Source of the DNA: Thinopyrum elongatum
Lineage: Eukaryota > Streptophyta > Magnoliopsida > Poales > Poaceae
DNA length: 64,000 bases
Direction: 5' to 3'
Assembly (NCBI GenBank): GCA_011799875.1
Contig: CM022302.1
Coordinates: 523,542,228-523,606,227 of the forward strand
Positions 47,866 through 58,869 of this stretch are shown here, in pieces; the stretch's first letter is position 1; the number at the start of each line of letters is the position of its first letter. The position numbers were made by a program, and so were the translations under genes. The notes beneath the pieces are model-generated. The model did no database searches. It was not told where the DNA came from and was given only the letters and a program-made list of their open reading frames with translations.

Positions 47866-48525
47866 TCACATTTCATGGATGGGATCCTTCCAGTTGGAAG
47901 AGCACAGACCCATGGTGCGCTCTCTGATGTCACAGATGGGTTGTTTCACCTTGGAAGAACCTTCGTGGGTGCCCTCCTCGTGGTCGTGGTCATGGTCGAT
48001 GAGATCTGACTTGGCAATTGAGGATCCCAAACCGCCGTCGTAGAACATGTCCTTCAGAAATGACAAAATGGGCTCAATGGCGTATAAGGATTGCAAATCC
48101 TTGACCGCTTGGCGGAGGAGATCAGCGGCAGGGCCGTCGAAGAGATCGACGGTGGTTGAACCAGAGGGGTTGGGGATGGACCACTTAACATGTGACATGG
48201 CCCGCGTGAAGCCGTCGCTGTCGACGAGCTTGATGTCGTAGCCAGCTTTCCCGAGATACAGTAATACGCTAGCCCGCTGACATGAAGCCTTCGGCATGGC
48301 AACGTAGTCAACGTCTTCGCCGGCTTCCGTGGTGATGTGTTGCTCCGGGATCGACAGGTCGGGGCGAACGGCGGCCACCTCGCCAACGTCCGCCGGAGAG
48401 GCCATGATAAACCTCTTCTTGGCCGAATGCTCGTCGGGCTCCCCGGGATACATGGTCGAGCTTAGGTTGCGACATTCTAGAGCAGGGGATGTGGATCTGG
48501 CGGGGAGGGACACCGCAGGCCTCAT
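47866..48525 (-). CDS. Possible 5' exon of the B3 gene; function unknown
   Basis: An uninterrupted 219-codon frame in GC-rich sequence. Candidate starts are 48525 or the internal ATG 48405 (MASPADVGEVAAVRPDLSIP). It contains SCQRASVLLYLGKAGYDIKL and DLLRQAVKDLQSLYAIEPIL, and a His/Asp run (DHDHDHEEG). I recognise no domain. A good splice donor (TCCAAG/GTGAAA, about 47955) would end it at EGSSK, but in phase 0, while the next identified exon needs phase 2. An extra exon may lie between, or this may be a separate gene. Confidence 0.45.
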   Translation of the reverse strand: MRPAVSLPARSTSPALECRNLSSTMYPGEPDEHSAKKRFIMASPADVGEVAAVRPDLSIPEQHITTEAGEDVDYVAMPKASCQRASVLLYLGKAGYDIKLVDSDGFTRAMSHVKWSIPNPSGSTTVDLFDGPAADLLRQAVKDLQSLYAIEPILSFLKDMFYDGGLGSSIAKSDLIDHDHDHEEGTHEGSSKVKQPICDIRERTMGLCSSNWKDPIHEM

Positions 48526-49059
48526 CTAAAAACTCAGGGGAGTGGGGCGACGGTATGGGAATCGCTGGGTAACCTGAACTTTATTATCTAAGCTAGGAGG
48601 AATGGGCAGACCGGCAGGGGTTGGCGGCGGCGGCGTCAGCGGCCGCGAGCTAGGGTTCGAGGGGGGAGGGGGCCGGGTGGGGGGACTGTGGAGGGGGGTG
48701 TTTGAGGATACGCCGCGGCTACTGAAAATTTTAGTAATGGTGGGTGGAGATGGTGGTGGACGAGGGAGGGTGACGGTTCAAATGCCTCGGCTACTGCAAT
48801 TTTACTATAAGGTCGGTGCTGGAGGAGTGTGGGCGACGGTTGAAGTACGGCGGCTACTAAAATTTGGGTAAAGGAATTGATGCGGGGCGGGAGTGCCCAA
48901 GATCGCGCACTGTCCAATAAGAATATGCGTGTATGATAATAAGGAAAAGTGGCGGAACCGCCGATTTTTGCAACGCTCAAGGCGGGTAGTTTGTTTTTAT
49001 ATTTCTAGCTAGCTGCTCTATCGCACACGGTTTGTCCTAATTTCTAAATAAACTTACCC
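48526..49059. other. GC-rich region upstream of the 219-codon frame
   Basis: Three imperfect repeats begin cggctact (48716, 48788, 48851). Could hold the promoter of the minus-strand gene. No coding sequence supported. Confidence 0.4.
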
Positions 49060-49262
49060 GCCTTTAGCTTGCGCAGGTGGTGATTTTACAGCGCACTTGC
49101 ATCGCACACGGTTAAGCCAGTACCTGCACCCTTTGCTCGCGCTTGCGCAGTCGTGGTGATTTTACAGCGCACTTGCATCGCACACGTTTGAGCCAGTACC
49201 TCCACCTTTGCTCACGCTTACGCAGTCGTCGTGATTCATAGCGCACTTGCATCGCACAAGGT
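49060..49262. repeat. Three copies of a ~75-bp repeat
   Basis: gcgcacttgcatcgcaca recurs at 49091, 49167 and 49241, period 74-76, each with a CACTA-type cgcacac word. Confidence 0.85.
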
Positions 49263-51330
49263 TAAGACATTATACCCGTGTCCGTTGAGCGTCATCAGAG
49301 TATTTGCAGCAAAAAAAAACGTTAGAGAGGGTCAGAAGACAGCCACACCAGCATGTGGCCCAAATATATATGAGTGAAAAGGGTGGTCTGTGATGTTCAA
49401 AATTCCAATGCAAAACTTTGACCGCACGGGCCCACGGTTGGGCGCGTCATCGAAGATCGATGAGAGGGGCCAGAAGTCAAGAACCACCTGGAAGTGGCCA
49501 AATATATGTAGGAATATTGGGTGTGATGTTTAAAACTTTAAATACACAATGCACAACTTTGGTGGCACCTGCCTCGCAAACCCGAAAGCACCCTTGGATA
49601 TATCTATAATGACATAATGTCATAGCTAGCTAGGATGCTTGGCCCACCACCTCCCACTTCGTGTCAGCGGGGCGGATGCACGTAATGATACTTTGGTCAT
49701 ACATGCATGTCGCCATGACCTACCATAAGACGGACCAATGAATCTACCGTTTGGTCAAACGACAACTGTTGTTGTCGATAAACCGCTTGGGCCAATAGAT
49801 TGAACCATCATAAAAATCGTATGAGAGGGACCACAAAACCAGCACCTCTTGCATGCGGCCCAAAATGATGTACATTGGGAAGGGGTGATGTGTGTTTTCA
49901 ATATAGAATAATGTACATATTAGATGTGGTGCCTACCTGTCGATACAGACAACAACCATGAAGGCAAGGTAGTTAAGGACGAGATACGCAGGGTACGATG
50001 TAGGTCGAACCCAGCAATCCGAGCATGTGGGAGGGAATCCTGACAACGCATGAGCTCGAGCTTTGGTTGAGCGACATGTGACGGTGACCGCCCTAACACT
50101 AACTAGGAGGAATCCATTCATGGCCAACACATACCCCTCGTTATCGGTCAAAGGGATGATATATATACACTCGGGGAGCCCACAGATATGCATGTCGTCA
50201 CAAAAAACCGCACAAGGGAGACGTGGTCGATCAGAAGACCCCGTATACACTGCATGCAGCCCGAAAATATGTATGGATACGGTGGTGTGTGATGTGTTTA
50301 AATCCCGAATGCACAACTTCGATGGGCCATCAACTACATTACAAACCGAACACCGTACCCGACTCCAAGCCTGGTTCAATACGTATGATGTCGGTTTCCC
50401 AACTTCGAGGCGGCGGGGGGGGGGGGGGGGGTCGTCCCACGCATGCGCTCAAACTTTATTTGGTCTAGCATGGCACACATCTATACCCCTATATAGTGTG
50501 CGAATAACTTTGAAAGTTGGTCGTTGGATGAAGCCAATCCGACGGTACAGAGATGGCAAATCCGAGCACTACTGGCCGTTGGATATCATCTACATTCCAC
50601 CAGATTCTGCCACATGTACAATCTAGAAGACTCCATGGTTGAACTTAAGCATAATGCACAAACCTCAAAACACAAGCACTTCTCCTTTGTTCTAGAATCT
50701 TCCATATCTTAATTGCCCAAACTTTTTTTTCTAAATGAATTGTCATTATTTGTTTTTACTTTATGCTTTACAATGCACAATTCCATGAATCTTAAAATAC
50801 ATTTTTTTATAAAACTAATTGATTTTGAAAGAGATGAACTATAAGAATTAAATGAACATCTACGTCATGCGTATATGAATCAAAGCTTACATGCTATAGT
50901 GTGGTATTTATTCATAATTTGGTTACCAAATCTCATGCGTGCAATGCACGTGTACCTTACTAGTATCAATAGGAAACCATCATGGTCAAACCCTTCTCAT
51001 TGTTGGGTCAAAGGGATAGATTGTGTGGGGCCCCTCATTGTCAGTAAAGGATAATATATATACCTCGGGGAGCCCACAGATATGTGCACCGTCTATAAAC
51101 CGCACAAGGGAGACATGCTTGATCAGAACACCCTGCCCCCTATACCCTGCATGCGACCTAAAAAAGGTTTATATAATTGCCATGACAGGTCAAGTCAATC
51201 ATTCTTTAATTTTTTAGAGCAAAAAATAACCAATAAAAACATAGTCTACAAATTAGCAAAACAAGGATCCCAAGGTTTATATAATTGCCATGATAGGTCA
51301 CTATAGAGATTTTTATATCTCTATAATGAC
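49263..51330. other. Degenerate repeats, no gene
   Basis: No supported coding region. A ~150-bp block (tcggggagcccacagatatg ... cgcacaagggagac) occurs at about 50140-50275 and 51000-51150. A related motif around catgcggcccaaa/gcatgcagcccgaaaatatg recurs several times from 49340. A run of 17 G lies at 50415-50431. aaggtttatataattgccatga occurs twice (about 51164 and 51272). A Helitron-like end is at 50935-50963. Confidence 0.6.
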
Positions 51331-51397
51331 TGACTTCCCACCGGGTCACCCATCCTTGGACTACTCCAGCCCGAGCATGCTTAACTTCTGTGTTCTA
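51331..51397 (-). pseudogene. 5S rRNA-like fragment
   Basis: On minus, tagaacacagaagttaagca, then tgctcgggctggagtagtcc and aaggatgggtgacccggtgg and gaagtca follow the plant 5S rRNA from about position 41 to 108 with roughly a dozen differences. The internal-promoter regions are recognisable (box A around AAGTTAAGC.TGCT.GGG, box C around GGATGGGTGACC). The first ~40 bases of 5S are not recognisable. Too short to be a functional rRNA gene. Confidence 0.8.
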
Positions 51398-51905
51398 TTC
51401 GACTAGGCTAGCGGATGGGAAGCTGCCCCTTGCTGATAGGAATTGCCTCCTTGCCATTAAGGCGTTTCACGCTGGTCACCCTATGGGACCTACTCCCTCC
51501 TATCACACACATCTGTGCTTTTAGAAACTGTGTGCGATATTTACATGGCCGGTGTGTTGCCGCCTAGCCTTCAATGAGCACTGACACTGGTAGCGGGAAA
51601 ACGATGGGAGAAGAGGCGGGAAACTGATGAGAGGAGTGGCGGGAAATGGTAGCCTGTTTAGAAAACGTAGTAGAGAAGGAAGCGTGAGCTAGCACGACAC
51701 ATGCGCATAGTGCTTACCCATGTACTGCATGTGCTGTCGAAAGGGCTGAGGGTTGCCATTCGATCTGGGAGCATCCAACGGTGCAGACGTACGATCCGTG
51801 GGGTTTGGGTTCTGGCCATTCAGAATGCACGACTCAGATCACGGTTTGGTAGGCACACGGCTTTCGTGAGTGAACCGTGTGCTATTTGAAAACATTTCAA
51901 GAGAA
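51398..51905. other. CACTA-like interior with subterminal-type words
   Basis: Includes cacacacatctgtgc and gaaactgtgtgcgatat (about 51505-51540) and aaccgtgtgctattt (about 51875). No gene supported. Confidence 0.5.
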
Positions 51906-54012
51906 GAATCTCGGTTTCTAAATCCCCGTAAATCCAAAACTCACCCGAAAATCGTGAAACTTGGCATGGTGTCACAACATGGCACATATATGTCGAGGAA
52001 TTTTTTTCGTCCATTTTGGCGCAAGTTTTATTACAAGCCTCTTACAAACGGGAGCTTCTCTCAAAGAAGCCTCGTGATTTCGATAGGGAAACGTGTCCCC
52101 CTTGTGGGCGAAACGTAATCACTGCCTCTTTTCGCCTTGTATTTTCTTCTACGGACAACATGGAACGACAGGATATCCTTGCTGAAATTTAAACTTATTC
52201 AGGGTTCGTTTGGCCTTTTTATACACTAATTGAGTTTTCTAGGCATTTAATGTCCATAATTCAAATCTGAACTTCAAATACATGCTCCAGTCACCAAAAT
52301 GGCTAGAAAAATTATACATGTGTCCTTGGGTGCATGTTTAGGTCCCATGTGAGGAATGGGAACGAATTACAACCGTACCGGCGTCCTGACTCGTCCTCAA
52401 ACATTTGGAATCTCGGTTTTTAAATCCCCGTAAATCCTAAACTCACCAGAAAGTAATCAAAGGTGGCATGGTGTCACGTCATGGCACATATATGTCGTGG
52501 TAAAAACATTGTCCAATTTGGGCCAAGCTTTATTACAAACCTCTTACAAACTGGAGCTTCTCTCGAAGAAGCCTCGTGGTTCCGATAGGGAAACGTGTTC
52601 CCCTTGTGGGCGAAACGTAATCACTGCCTCTTTTCGCCTTGTATTTTCTTCTACGGGCAACATGGAATGACAGGATATCCGTGCTGAAATTTAAACTTAT
52701 TCAGGGTTCGTTTGGTCTTTTTATACACTAATTGAGCTTCCTAGGCATTTAATGTCCATAATTCAAATCTGAACTACAAATACATGCTCCAGTTCACCAA
52801 AATGGCTAGAAAAAATATACATGTGTCCTTGGGTGCATGTTTAGGTCCCATGCCAGGAATGGGAATGAATTACAACCGTACCGGCGTCCTGGCTCGTCCT
52901 CAAACATTTGGAATCTCGGTTTTTAAATCCCCATAAATCCAAAACTCACCAGAAACTCATCAAAGGTGGCATGGTGTCACGTCATGGCACATATATGTCG
53001 TGGTAAATACATTGCCAATTTGGGCCAAGCTTTATTACAAACCTCTTACAAACCGAAGCCTGTCGCAAGAACCCTCGTGGTTTCGATAGGGAAACGTGTC
53101 CCCTTGTGGGCCAAACGATAATCGCTCCCTCTTCTAGCCTCGTATTTTCTTCTACACGCAACACGGAACAATGGGAGATTTGCGCTGAACTTTGAAATTA
53201 TTCAGGGTTCGTTTGACCTTTTTTATTCATTAATTGAGTTTTCTAGGCATTTAATGTCGATAATTCAAATCCGAACTACAAATACATGCTCCAGTGCACC
53301 AAAATGGCTAGAAAAAACGTACATGTGTCCTTGGGTGCATGTTTAGGTCCCATGGAACGAATGGGAATGAATTCAACCGTCTCGCCGTCCTGGCTTGGCT
53401 ACAAACATTGCGAATCTTGGTTTTTAAATCTTTGTAAATCCAAAACTCACCAGGAAATCATGAAACTTGGCATGGTGTCACTACATGGTACATATAATTG
53501 TCCAATTTGGGCGAAGCTATATTACAAGCCTCTTACAAACCGAAGCTTCTCGCAATCCTCGTGGTTCCGGTAGGGAAACATGCCCCTCTTATGGGCGAAA
53601 CGATAATCGCTGCCTCTTCTCGCCTTGAACTTTGTTTTCTACAGACAACATAGAATAACAGGAGTGTCGTGCTGAAATTTGAAACTGTTCAGGGTTTGTT
53701 TGGCCATTGTATATATTAATTAAGTTTTCTAGGCATTTAATGTAGTCCATAATTCAAATTTGAACTACAAGCACATGCTCCAGTGAAGTAAAATGGGTGG
53801 GAAATCGTACATGTGTCATTGGGTGCATGTTTAGGTCTGATTTAAGGAATGGGAATGAATTACAAACTTCTCGTCATCCTGAAACATTGAGAATCTCGGT
53901 TTTTAAATCCCAGTAAATAAAAAACTCACCCAAAAAACATGAAACTTGGCATGGTTTCATGACATGGCACATATATGCCGTGGTAAAAAAAATCGTCCAG
54001 TTTGAGACAAGG
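51906..54012. repeat. Tandem array of a ~500-bp repeat, four full copies and a part
   Basis: Units start with gaatct(c/t)ggtttttaaatc at 51906, 52408, 52911, 53412 and 53891: periods 502, 503, 501 and 479. Landmarks repeat in order: aaactcacc, cttggcatggtgtcac, ttacaa.cctcttacaaac, gggaaacgtgtcccc, ttcagggttcgttt, aggcatttaatgt, catgtgtccttgggtgcatg. Neighbouring units look roughly 85-95% alike by eye. The last unit stops about 120 bp in. Confidence 0.92.
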
Positions 54013-54148
54013 CGCACACATTAATAGCCAACGAAGTCGTTTTTGAAACAAATAGCTGACACGTTAATATCGCAAACGGTTGTATTATATGAACCGTGTC
54101 TAAATTTAACCATACTCGGTGGCGTGCGTGCAGGTGTTTGATTAGACG

Positions 54149-54285
54149 GGACGAGCGCGAGAAGTCCACCGTGCAGGCTCGACAGGACGCGTGCGAGCAG
54201 TCCGCCGCGCAGGCTCGACGGGACGCGTGCATCCTGTCCACCTCGCAGGCTCGACGGGACACGTGCGAGCAGCAAGGCCGCCCAT
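54149..54285. repeat. 36-bp GC-rich tandem repeat
   Basis: About four copies of (cgggacgcgtgcgagcagtc, cgccgcgcaggctcga). The period keeps reading frames open on both strands, so short ORFs here are weak evidence of coding. Confidence 0.85.
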
Positions 54286-54655
54286 GCTCACCGGGAAGCG
54301 AGCTCTTTGACCTCCAAGCACCAGTCGCCGCCCGCCTCGCTCACAACTTCTCCATTAATGGGTTAATTAAAGCACCTGGATGGAGGGTGTTTGCTTGTGA
54401 TCCCATGGCAGCATTTGCTTTGTTCATGTTTTCAACTCGTATTCCGGCCTAATTTAAATTGCCACATAGGGCAACGGATAATACCACGACAAATAAAATG
54501 GCAACGGATAATACGACGACAAATTTACAATGGCGCAGATAATAATTGTCTTACATATTCCGGATAATTTAAAATTCCACATGCGGCAAAGCCCGGAAGA
54601 CACGGGGGCAAGAGAAGAAGGAAATCGCAGACAACGATCTGGGTCGCTACTGTCT

Positions 54656-55258
54656 CTACTCGTCGATGGATCGCCGGGCGATGACATCCTCCAGCTCCTT
54701 CTTCAATTCCTCACGACTTTGCTTGAATGCAGCCACGGATTCCTCCACCTCCTGCTCGCGCTCGATCCGGAGCTTCCTCAAGTCACCCATCAGTTCCTCG
54801 ACGACCACTGTCAGCGTCATCCCCGAGGCACTGCTCTGCTCATGCAGCATCTTCCAGCCTGCGGCCTCCTCCTCCTTCTCGGCGAGCGCCTTGAGGAGCT
54901 TCGCATTGTCACCCATGAGTTGCTCGACGAGGCCGGTCGCCTTGTCAGCCGAGGCATCACTGATCTCGAGCAGCTTCATCAAGCCGTCGACCAGCTCCTG
55001 CTGCTTAATGAGGGCAGCGAGAATGTCGTCGTCGCCGGCCAAGGACTTCAGCAACGCCAGCTCATCGCGATTGCCGACGCGGCGAGTGCGCTTGTGAGAT
55101 CCCTCACGTGCCCGTGAGAGCTCGTTCGAGGGCTCCGCAACGCGCCGGGACATCTCTGTTGCGGCTGCCGCTTTGCGGCGGGACCTCTCTAGTGCTTCCG
55201 CGGCCTTGGTCTTTGCTGCCTGGTTATATGTCCACCCGAAACTCCTCCTACCGGTCAT
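54656..55258 (-). CDS. Coiled-coil protein, 200 residues, intact (inside the CACTA-like element)
   Basis: An unbroken frame from ATG 55258 to the stop at 54656. The N-terminus is basic (MTGRRSFGWTYNQAAKTKAA, then RSRRKAAAA and SHKRTRR, a nuclear-signal-like cluster). From about residue 85 to 195 it is charged and Leu-rich (LIKQQELVDGLMKLLEI, LLKALAEKEEEAAGWKMLHE, REELKKELEDVIARRS), predicted coiled coil. A minus-strand TATA box lies about 80 bp upstream. I recognise no enzyme domain. A role as the second, DNA- or transposase-binding protein of a CACTA element is possible but unproven. GC content is well above the flanks. The + strand also has an open frame here, which looks like a shadow. Confidence 0.65.
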   Translation of the reverse strand: MTGRRSFGWTYNQAAKTKAAEALERSRRKAAAATEMSRRVAEPSNELSRAREGSHKRTRRVGNRDELALLKSLAGDDDILAALIKQQELVDGLMKLLEISDASADKATGLVEQLMGDNAKLLKALAEKEEEAAGWKMLHEQSSASGMTLTVVVEELMGDLRKLRIEREQEVEESVAAFKQSREELKKELEDVIARRSIDE

Positions 55259-55336
55259 GGCGGAACGACTTGACAGGAAAGACCAGTTTTGTGGGTGATG
55301 AGGAGAGGAACTGTGAAATAATTTTTGAGTGGGTAG

Positions 55337-55345
55337 TTTTTATAG
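55337..55345 (-). promoter_or_regulatory. TATA box of the coiled-coil gene
   Basis: CTATAAAAA on the minus strand, 79 bp upstream of ATG 55258, a normal plant spacing. It is followed by the subterminal repeat zone, which would act as upstream region. Confidence 0.55.
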
Positions 55346-55489
55346 CCCGGTGCAAAGTGTGAACACATATTAGTTTGATAGGTGTGAACAGATTTGCAAT
55401 TGCTTATTGCGTTGTAATCTGCAATGTGACGAGAAACAAGGTCAAAATTTATTGATGGTTCTGGGCCTACAAAGCCTGGTCTGTTGTTC

Positions 55490-56133
55490 TAGCTCATCGC
55501 AAACAGTTCTTTTGGATCAACCGTATGCCACGCATCGGAAGCCCGAAACATGGGCCCGCGTTCTCGGATGTACGTGTACGTGTCTTCCCACTATCACACA
55601 CGGTCAAGATATCACCATCGTGTCCTATGGATGCACCGTGGCGCCTCCCACGAGGTGCCAGAAGGTTGACCATGTGGTTGCTCGCCGTTGAGGCGGCCGC
55701 GGCGCCGCATATCACACACATCTTGTTAAGTTGATCCGTTTCTGTTCTCTTCCCTAATCGAAAACAGTTCGTCCGAGTGAACCGTATGCCGTATGTCACA
55801 CACACCTTGATCTGGCTGACCGTTTCTGTTGCATTCCCTAATAGCACACAGTTCATCAGAGCGAACTGTATGCCGTATATCGCACACACATTGATATGGC
55901 TGCCCGTTTCTGTTGTTCTAACTCATCGTAAATAGTTCTTCTGGATCAACCGTATGCCCCGCATCGCACACGTAATTAAAATCTGAACCGTGTTTGATGT
56001 CTCCGCCATCGCAAATGTTTTGCATCTTTTTTGACGGTTTTTGTACATCCCCGTTTGCGATTAATGCATCGCACACAGTTTTGTCAAAGGGTCTCTGATC
56101 GTAGTGTCGCGTTAGCAGCATCCTGCAGTAGTG
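55490..56133. repeat. Right subterminal repeats and terminal inverted repeat end of the CACTA-like element
   Basis: At least four units of about 90-110 bp with catcgcaaacagttc / gaaccgtatgccgtat / atc(a/g)cacacac / ctgaccgtttctgtt. The element ends CCTGCAGTAGTG at 56133. Confidence 0.8.
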
Positions 56134-56136
56134 CAT

Positions 56137-57239
56137 CATTGTCATATTGCTTTGCATGATCACGTAGTTGACATCGTATTTGTGGCAAAGCCACCGTTCA
56201 TAATTCTTTCATACATGTCACTCTTGATTCATTGCACATCCCGGTACACCGCCGGAGGCATTCATATAGAGTCATATTTTGTTCTAAGAATCGAGTTTTA
56301 ATTCTTGAGTTGTAAGTAAATAAAAGTGTGATGATCTTCATTATTAGAGCATTGTCCCATGTGAGGAAAGGATGATGGAGACTATGATTCCCCCACAAGT
56401 CGGGATGAGACTCCGGACGAAAAAAAAGAGGCCAAAAAAAAGAGAAGGCCCAAATAAAAAAAATGAGAGAAAAGAGAGAAGGGGCAATGTTACTATCCTT
56501 TTACCACACTTGTGCTTCAAAGCAGCACCGTGATCTTCATGATAGGGAGTCTCCTATGTTGTCACTTTCATTTACTAGTGGGAATTTTTCATTATAGAAC
56601 TTGGCTTGTATATTCCAATGATGGGCTTCCTCAAATTGCCCAAGGTCTTCGTGAGCAAGCAAGTTGGATGCACACCCACTCAGTTTCTTTTTGAGCTTTC
56701 ATAAACTTATAGCTCTAGTGCATCCGTTGCATGGCAATCCCTACTCACTCACATTGATATCTATTGATGGGCATCTCCATAGCCCGTTGATACGCCTAGT
56801 TGATGTGAGACTATCTCCCTCTTTTTGTCTTCTCCACAACCACCTTCTATTCCACCCATAGTGCTATGTCCATGGCTCACGCTCATGTATTGCGTGAAAG
56901 TTGAAAAAGTTTGAGAACATCAAAAGTATGAAACAATTGCTTGGCTTGTCATCGGGGTTGTGCATGATTTGAATATTTTGTGTGATGAAGATGGAGCATA
57001 GCCAGACTATATGATTTTGTAGGGATAAGCTTTCTTTGGCCATGTTATTTTGAGAAGACATAAATGCCTTGTTAGTATGCTTGAAGTATTATTGTTTTTA
57101 TGTCAATATTAAACTTTTGTTTTGAATCTTACGGATCTGAACATTCATGCCACAATAAAGAAAATTACATGGATAAATATGTCAGGTAGCATTCCACATC
57201 AAAAATTCTGTTTTTATCATTTACCTACTCGAGGACGAG
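56137..57239 (+). other. G 3' noncoding region, part 2
   Basis: Continues G after the CACTA-like element; matches D 22791-23910 in reverse. No gene. Confidence 0.85.
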
Positions 57240-57262
57240 CAGGAATTAAGCTTGGGGATGCT
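57240..57262 (+). other. G polypurine tract
   Basis: caggaattaagcttggggatg followed by CT directly precedes the LTR (57263). Core identical to D's. Confidence 0.88.
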
Positions 57263-58864
57263 TGATACGTCTCCAACATATCTATAATTTTTGATTGTTC
57301 CATGCTATTATATTATCTGTTTTGGATGTTTTATATGCATTAATATGCTATTTTATATTATTTTTGGGACTAATCTATTAACCTAGAGCCCAGTGCCAGT
57401 TTGTGTTTTTTCCTTGTTTTTGAGTTTCACAGAAAAGAAATACCAAACGGAGTCCAAACGGAATAAAACTTTCGCGATGATTTTTCTTGGACCAGAAGGA
57501 AACCAGGAGACTTGGAGATGAAGTCGGAGGAGCCAAGAGGCAGCCACAAGGATGGAGGGCACGCCCAGGGGGGTAGGACGCGCCCCCCACCCTTGTGGGC
57601 CCCTCGTGCACCTCCTGGCCTAATTCTTTCGCCTATATATTCCCAAATATCCCCAAACCAACAGAGGCATCCACGAAAACACTTTTCCACCACCGCAACC
57701 TTCTGTACCCGTGAGATCCCATCTAGGGACCTTTTTCGGCACCCTGTCGGAGGGGGATTCGATCACGGAGGGCTTCTACATCGACACCATTGCCCTTCCG
57801 ATGAAGCGTGAGTAGTTTACCACAGACCTACGGGTCCATAGCTAGTAGCTAGATGGCTTCTTCTCTCTCTTTGATTCTCAATACCATGTTCTCCTCGATG
57901 TTCTTGGAGATCTATTCGATGTAATACTTTTTTGCGGTGTGTTTGCCGAGATCCGATGAATTGTGGATTTATGATCAGCTTATCTATGAATATTATTTGA
58001 ATCTTCTCTGAATTCTTATATGCATGATTTGATATCTTTGTAATTCTCTTCGAACTATCGATTTGTTTTGGCTAACTAGATTGGTTTTTCTTGCAATGGG
58101 AGAAGTGCTTAGCTTTGGGTTCAATCTTGCGGTGTCCTTTCCCAGTGATAGTAGGGGCAGCAAGGCACGTATTGTATTGTTGCCATCGAGGATAAAAAGA
58201 TGGGGTTTTCATCATATTGCTTGAGTTAATTCCTCTACATCATGTCATCTTACTTAATGCATTACTCCGTTCTTTATGAACTTAATACTCTAGATGCATG
58301 CTGGATAGCGTTCGATGTGTGGAGTAATAGTAGTAGATGCAGAATCATTTCGGTCTACTTCACACGGACGTGATGCCTATATTCATGATCATTGCCTTAG
58401 ATATCGTCATAACTTTGCGCTTTTCTATCAATTGCTCGGCAGTAATTTGTTCACCCACCGTATTATTTTCTATCTTGAGAGAAGCCTCTAGTGAAACCTA
58501 TGGCCCCCGGGTCTATTTTCCATCATATAATCTTCTACTTTTCATCATACAAGTTTCCGATCTACTATTTTGCAATCTTTTACTTTCCGATCTATAAAAC
58601 AAAAATACCAAAAATATTTACTTTATCGTTTATCTATCTCTATCAGATCTCACTTTTGCAAATAACCGTGAAGGGATTGACAACCCCTTTATCGCGTTGG
58701 GTGCAAGTTATTTGATTGTTTGTGCAGGTATTCGGTGATTTGTGCGTTGTCTCCTACTAGATTGATACCTTGGTTCTCAAACTGAGGGAAATACTTATCT
58801 CTACTTTGCTGCATCACCCTTTCCTCTTCAAGGGAAAAAACCAACGCAAGCACAAGAAGTAGCA
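57263..58864 (+). repeat. G 3' LTR
   Basis: A 1602-bp complete LTR, TGATACGTCTCC to AAGAAGTAGCA; TSD ACGCT follows at 58865-58869. Confidence 0.92.
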
Positions 58865-58869
58865 ACGCT

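Larger units (their letters stand above)
45350..56133. mobile_element. CACTA-like DNA transposon, non-autonomous, 10.8 kb
   Basis: The right end reads CACTACTGCAGG on the minus strand (56122-56133), a CACTA terminus, and CAT occurs on both sides (45347-45349, 56134-56136) as expected for a 3-bp TSD. G's sequence is continuous across it. Both ends carry many short tgtgcgat/atcgcacac-type subterminal repeats, typical of large Triticeae CACTA elements. The left end begins CACCGGTACG; the expected CACTACTGCAGG is missing. No TNPD-type transposase is visible. Contents: a B3-domain gene, a coiled-coil ORF, a 5S-like fragment and several tandem arrays. Confidence 0.82.
40717..58864 (+). mobile_element. 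Element G: non-autonomous Gypsy element, internally deleted, full span
   Basis: Same family as D but on the + strand. TSD ACGCT is intact (40712-40716, 58865-58869). It contains a 5' LTR fused to gag by a deletion, gag-protease, 3' noncoding region split by the CACTA-like element, polypurine tract 57240-57262 and 3' LTR 57263-58864. Confidence 0.92.

Noticed and set aside
51331..51397. Functional 5S rRNA gene
   Set aside because: Only about 67 of 120 bp are recognisable and there are many substitutions.
54096..54452. 118-codon + frame with 12-residue repeats
   Set aside because: Driven by the 36-bp tandem repeat; both strands are open, so no strand can be preferred.
54530..55117. 195-codon + frame opposite the coiled-coil gene
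   Set aside because: Leu/His-rich translation typical of the antisense of a GC-rich coiled-coil ORF. The minus frame has the TATA box and better composition.
58337..58597. 86-92-codon sense frame in the D/E/G LTRs (for example also 41790-42050, 60820-61080)
   Set aside because: It lies in LTR sequence downstream of the promoter, is hydrophobic and AT-rich, and no substitution pattern suggests coding.
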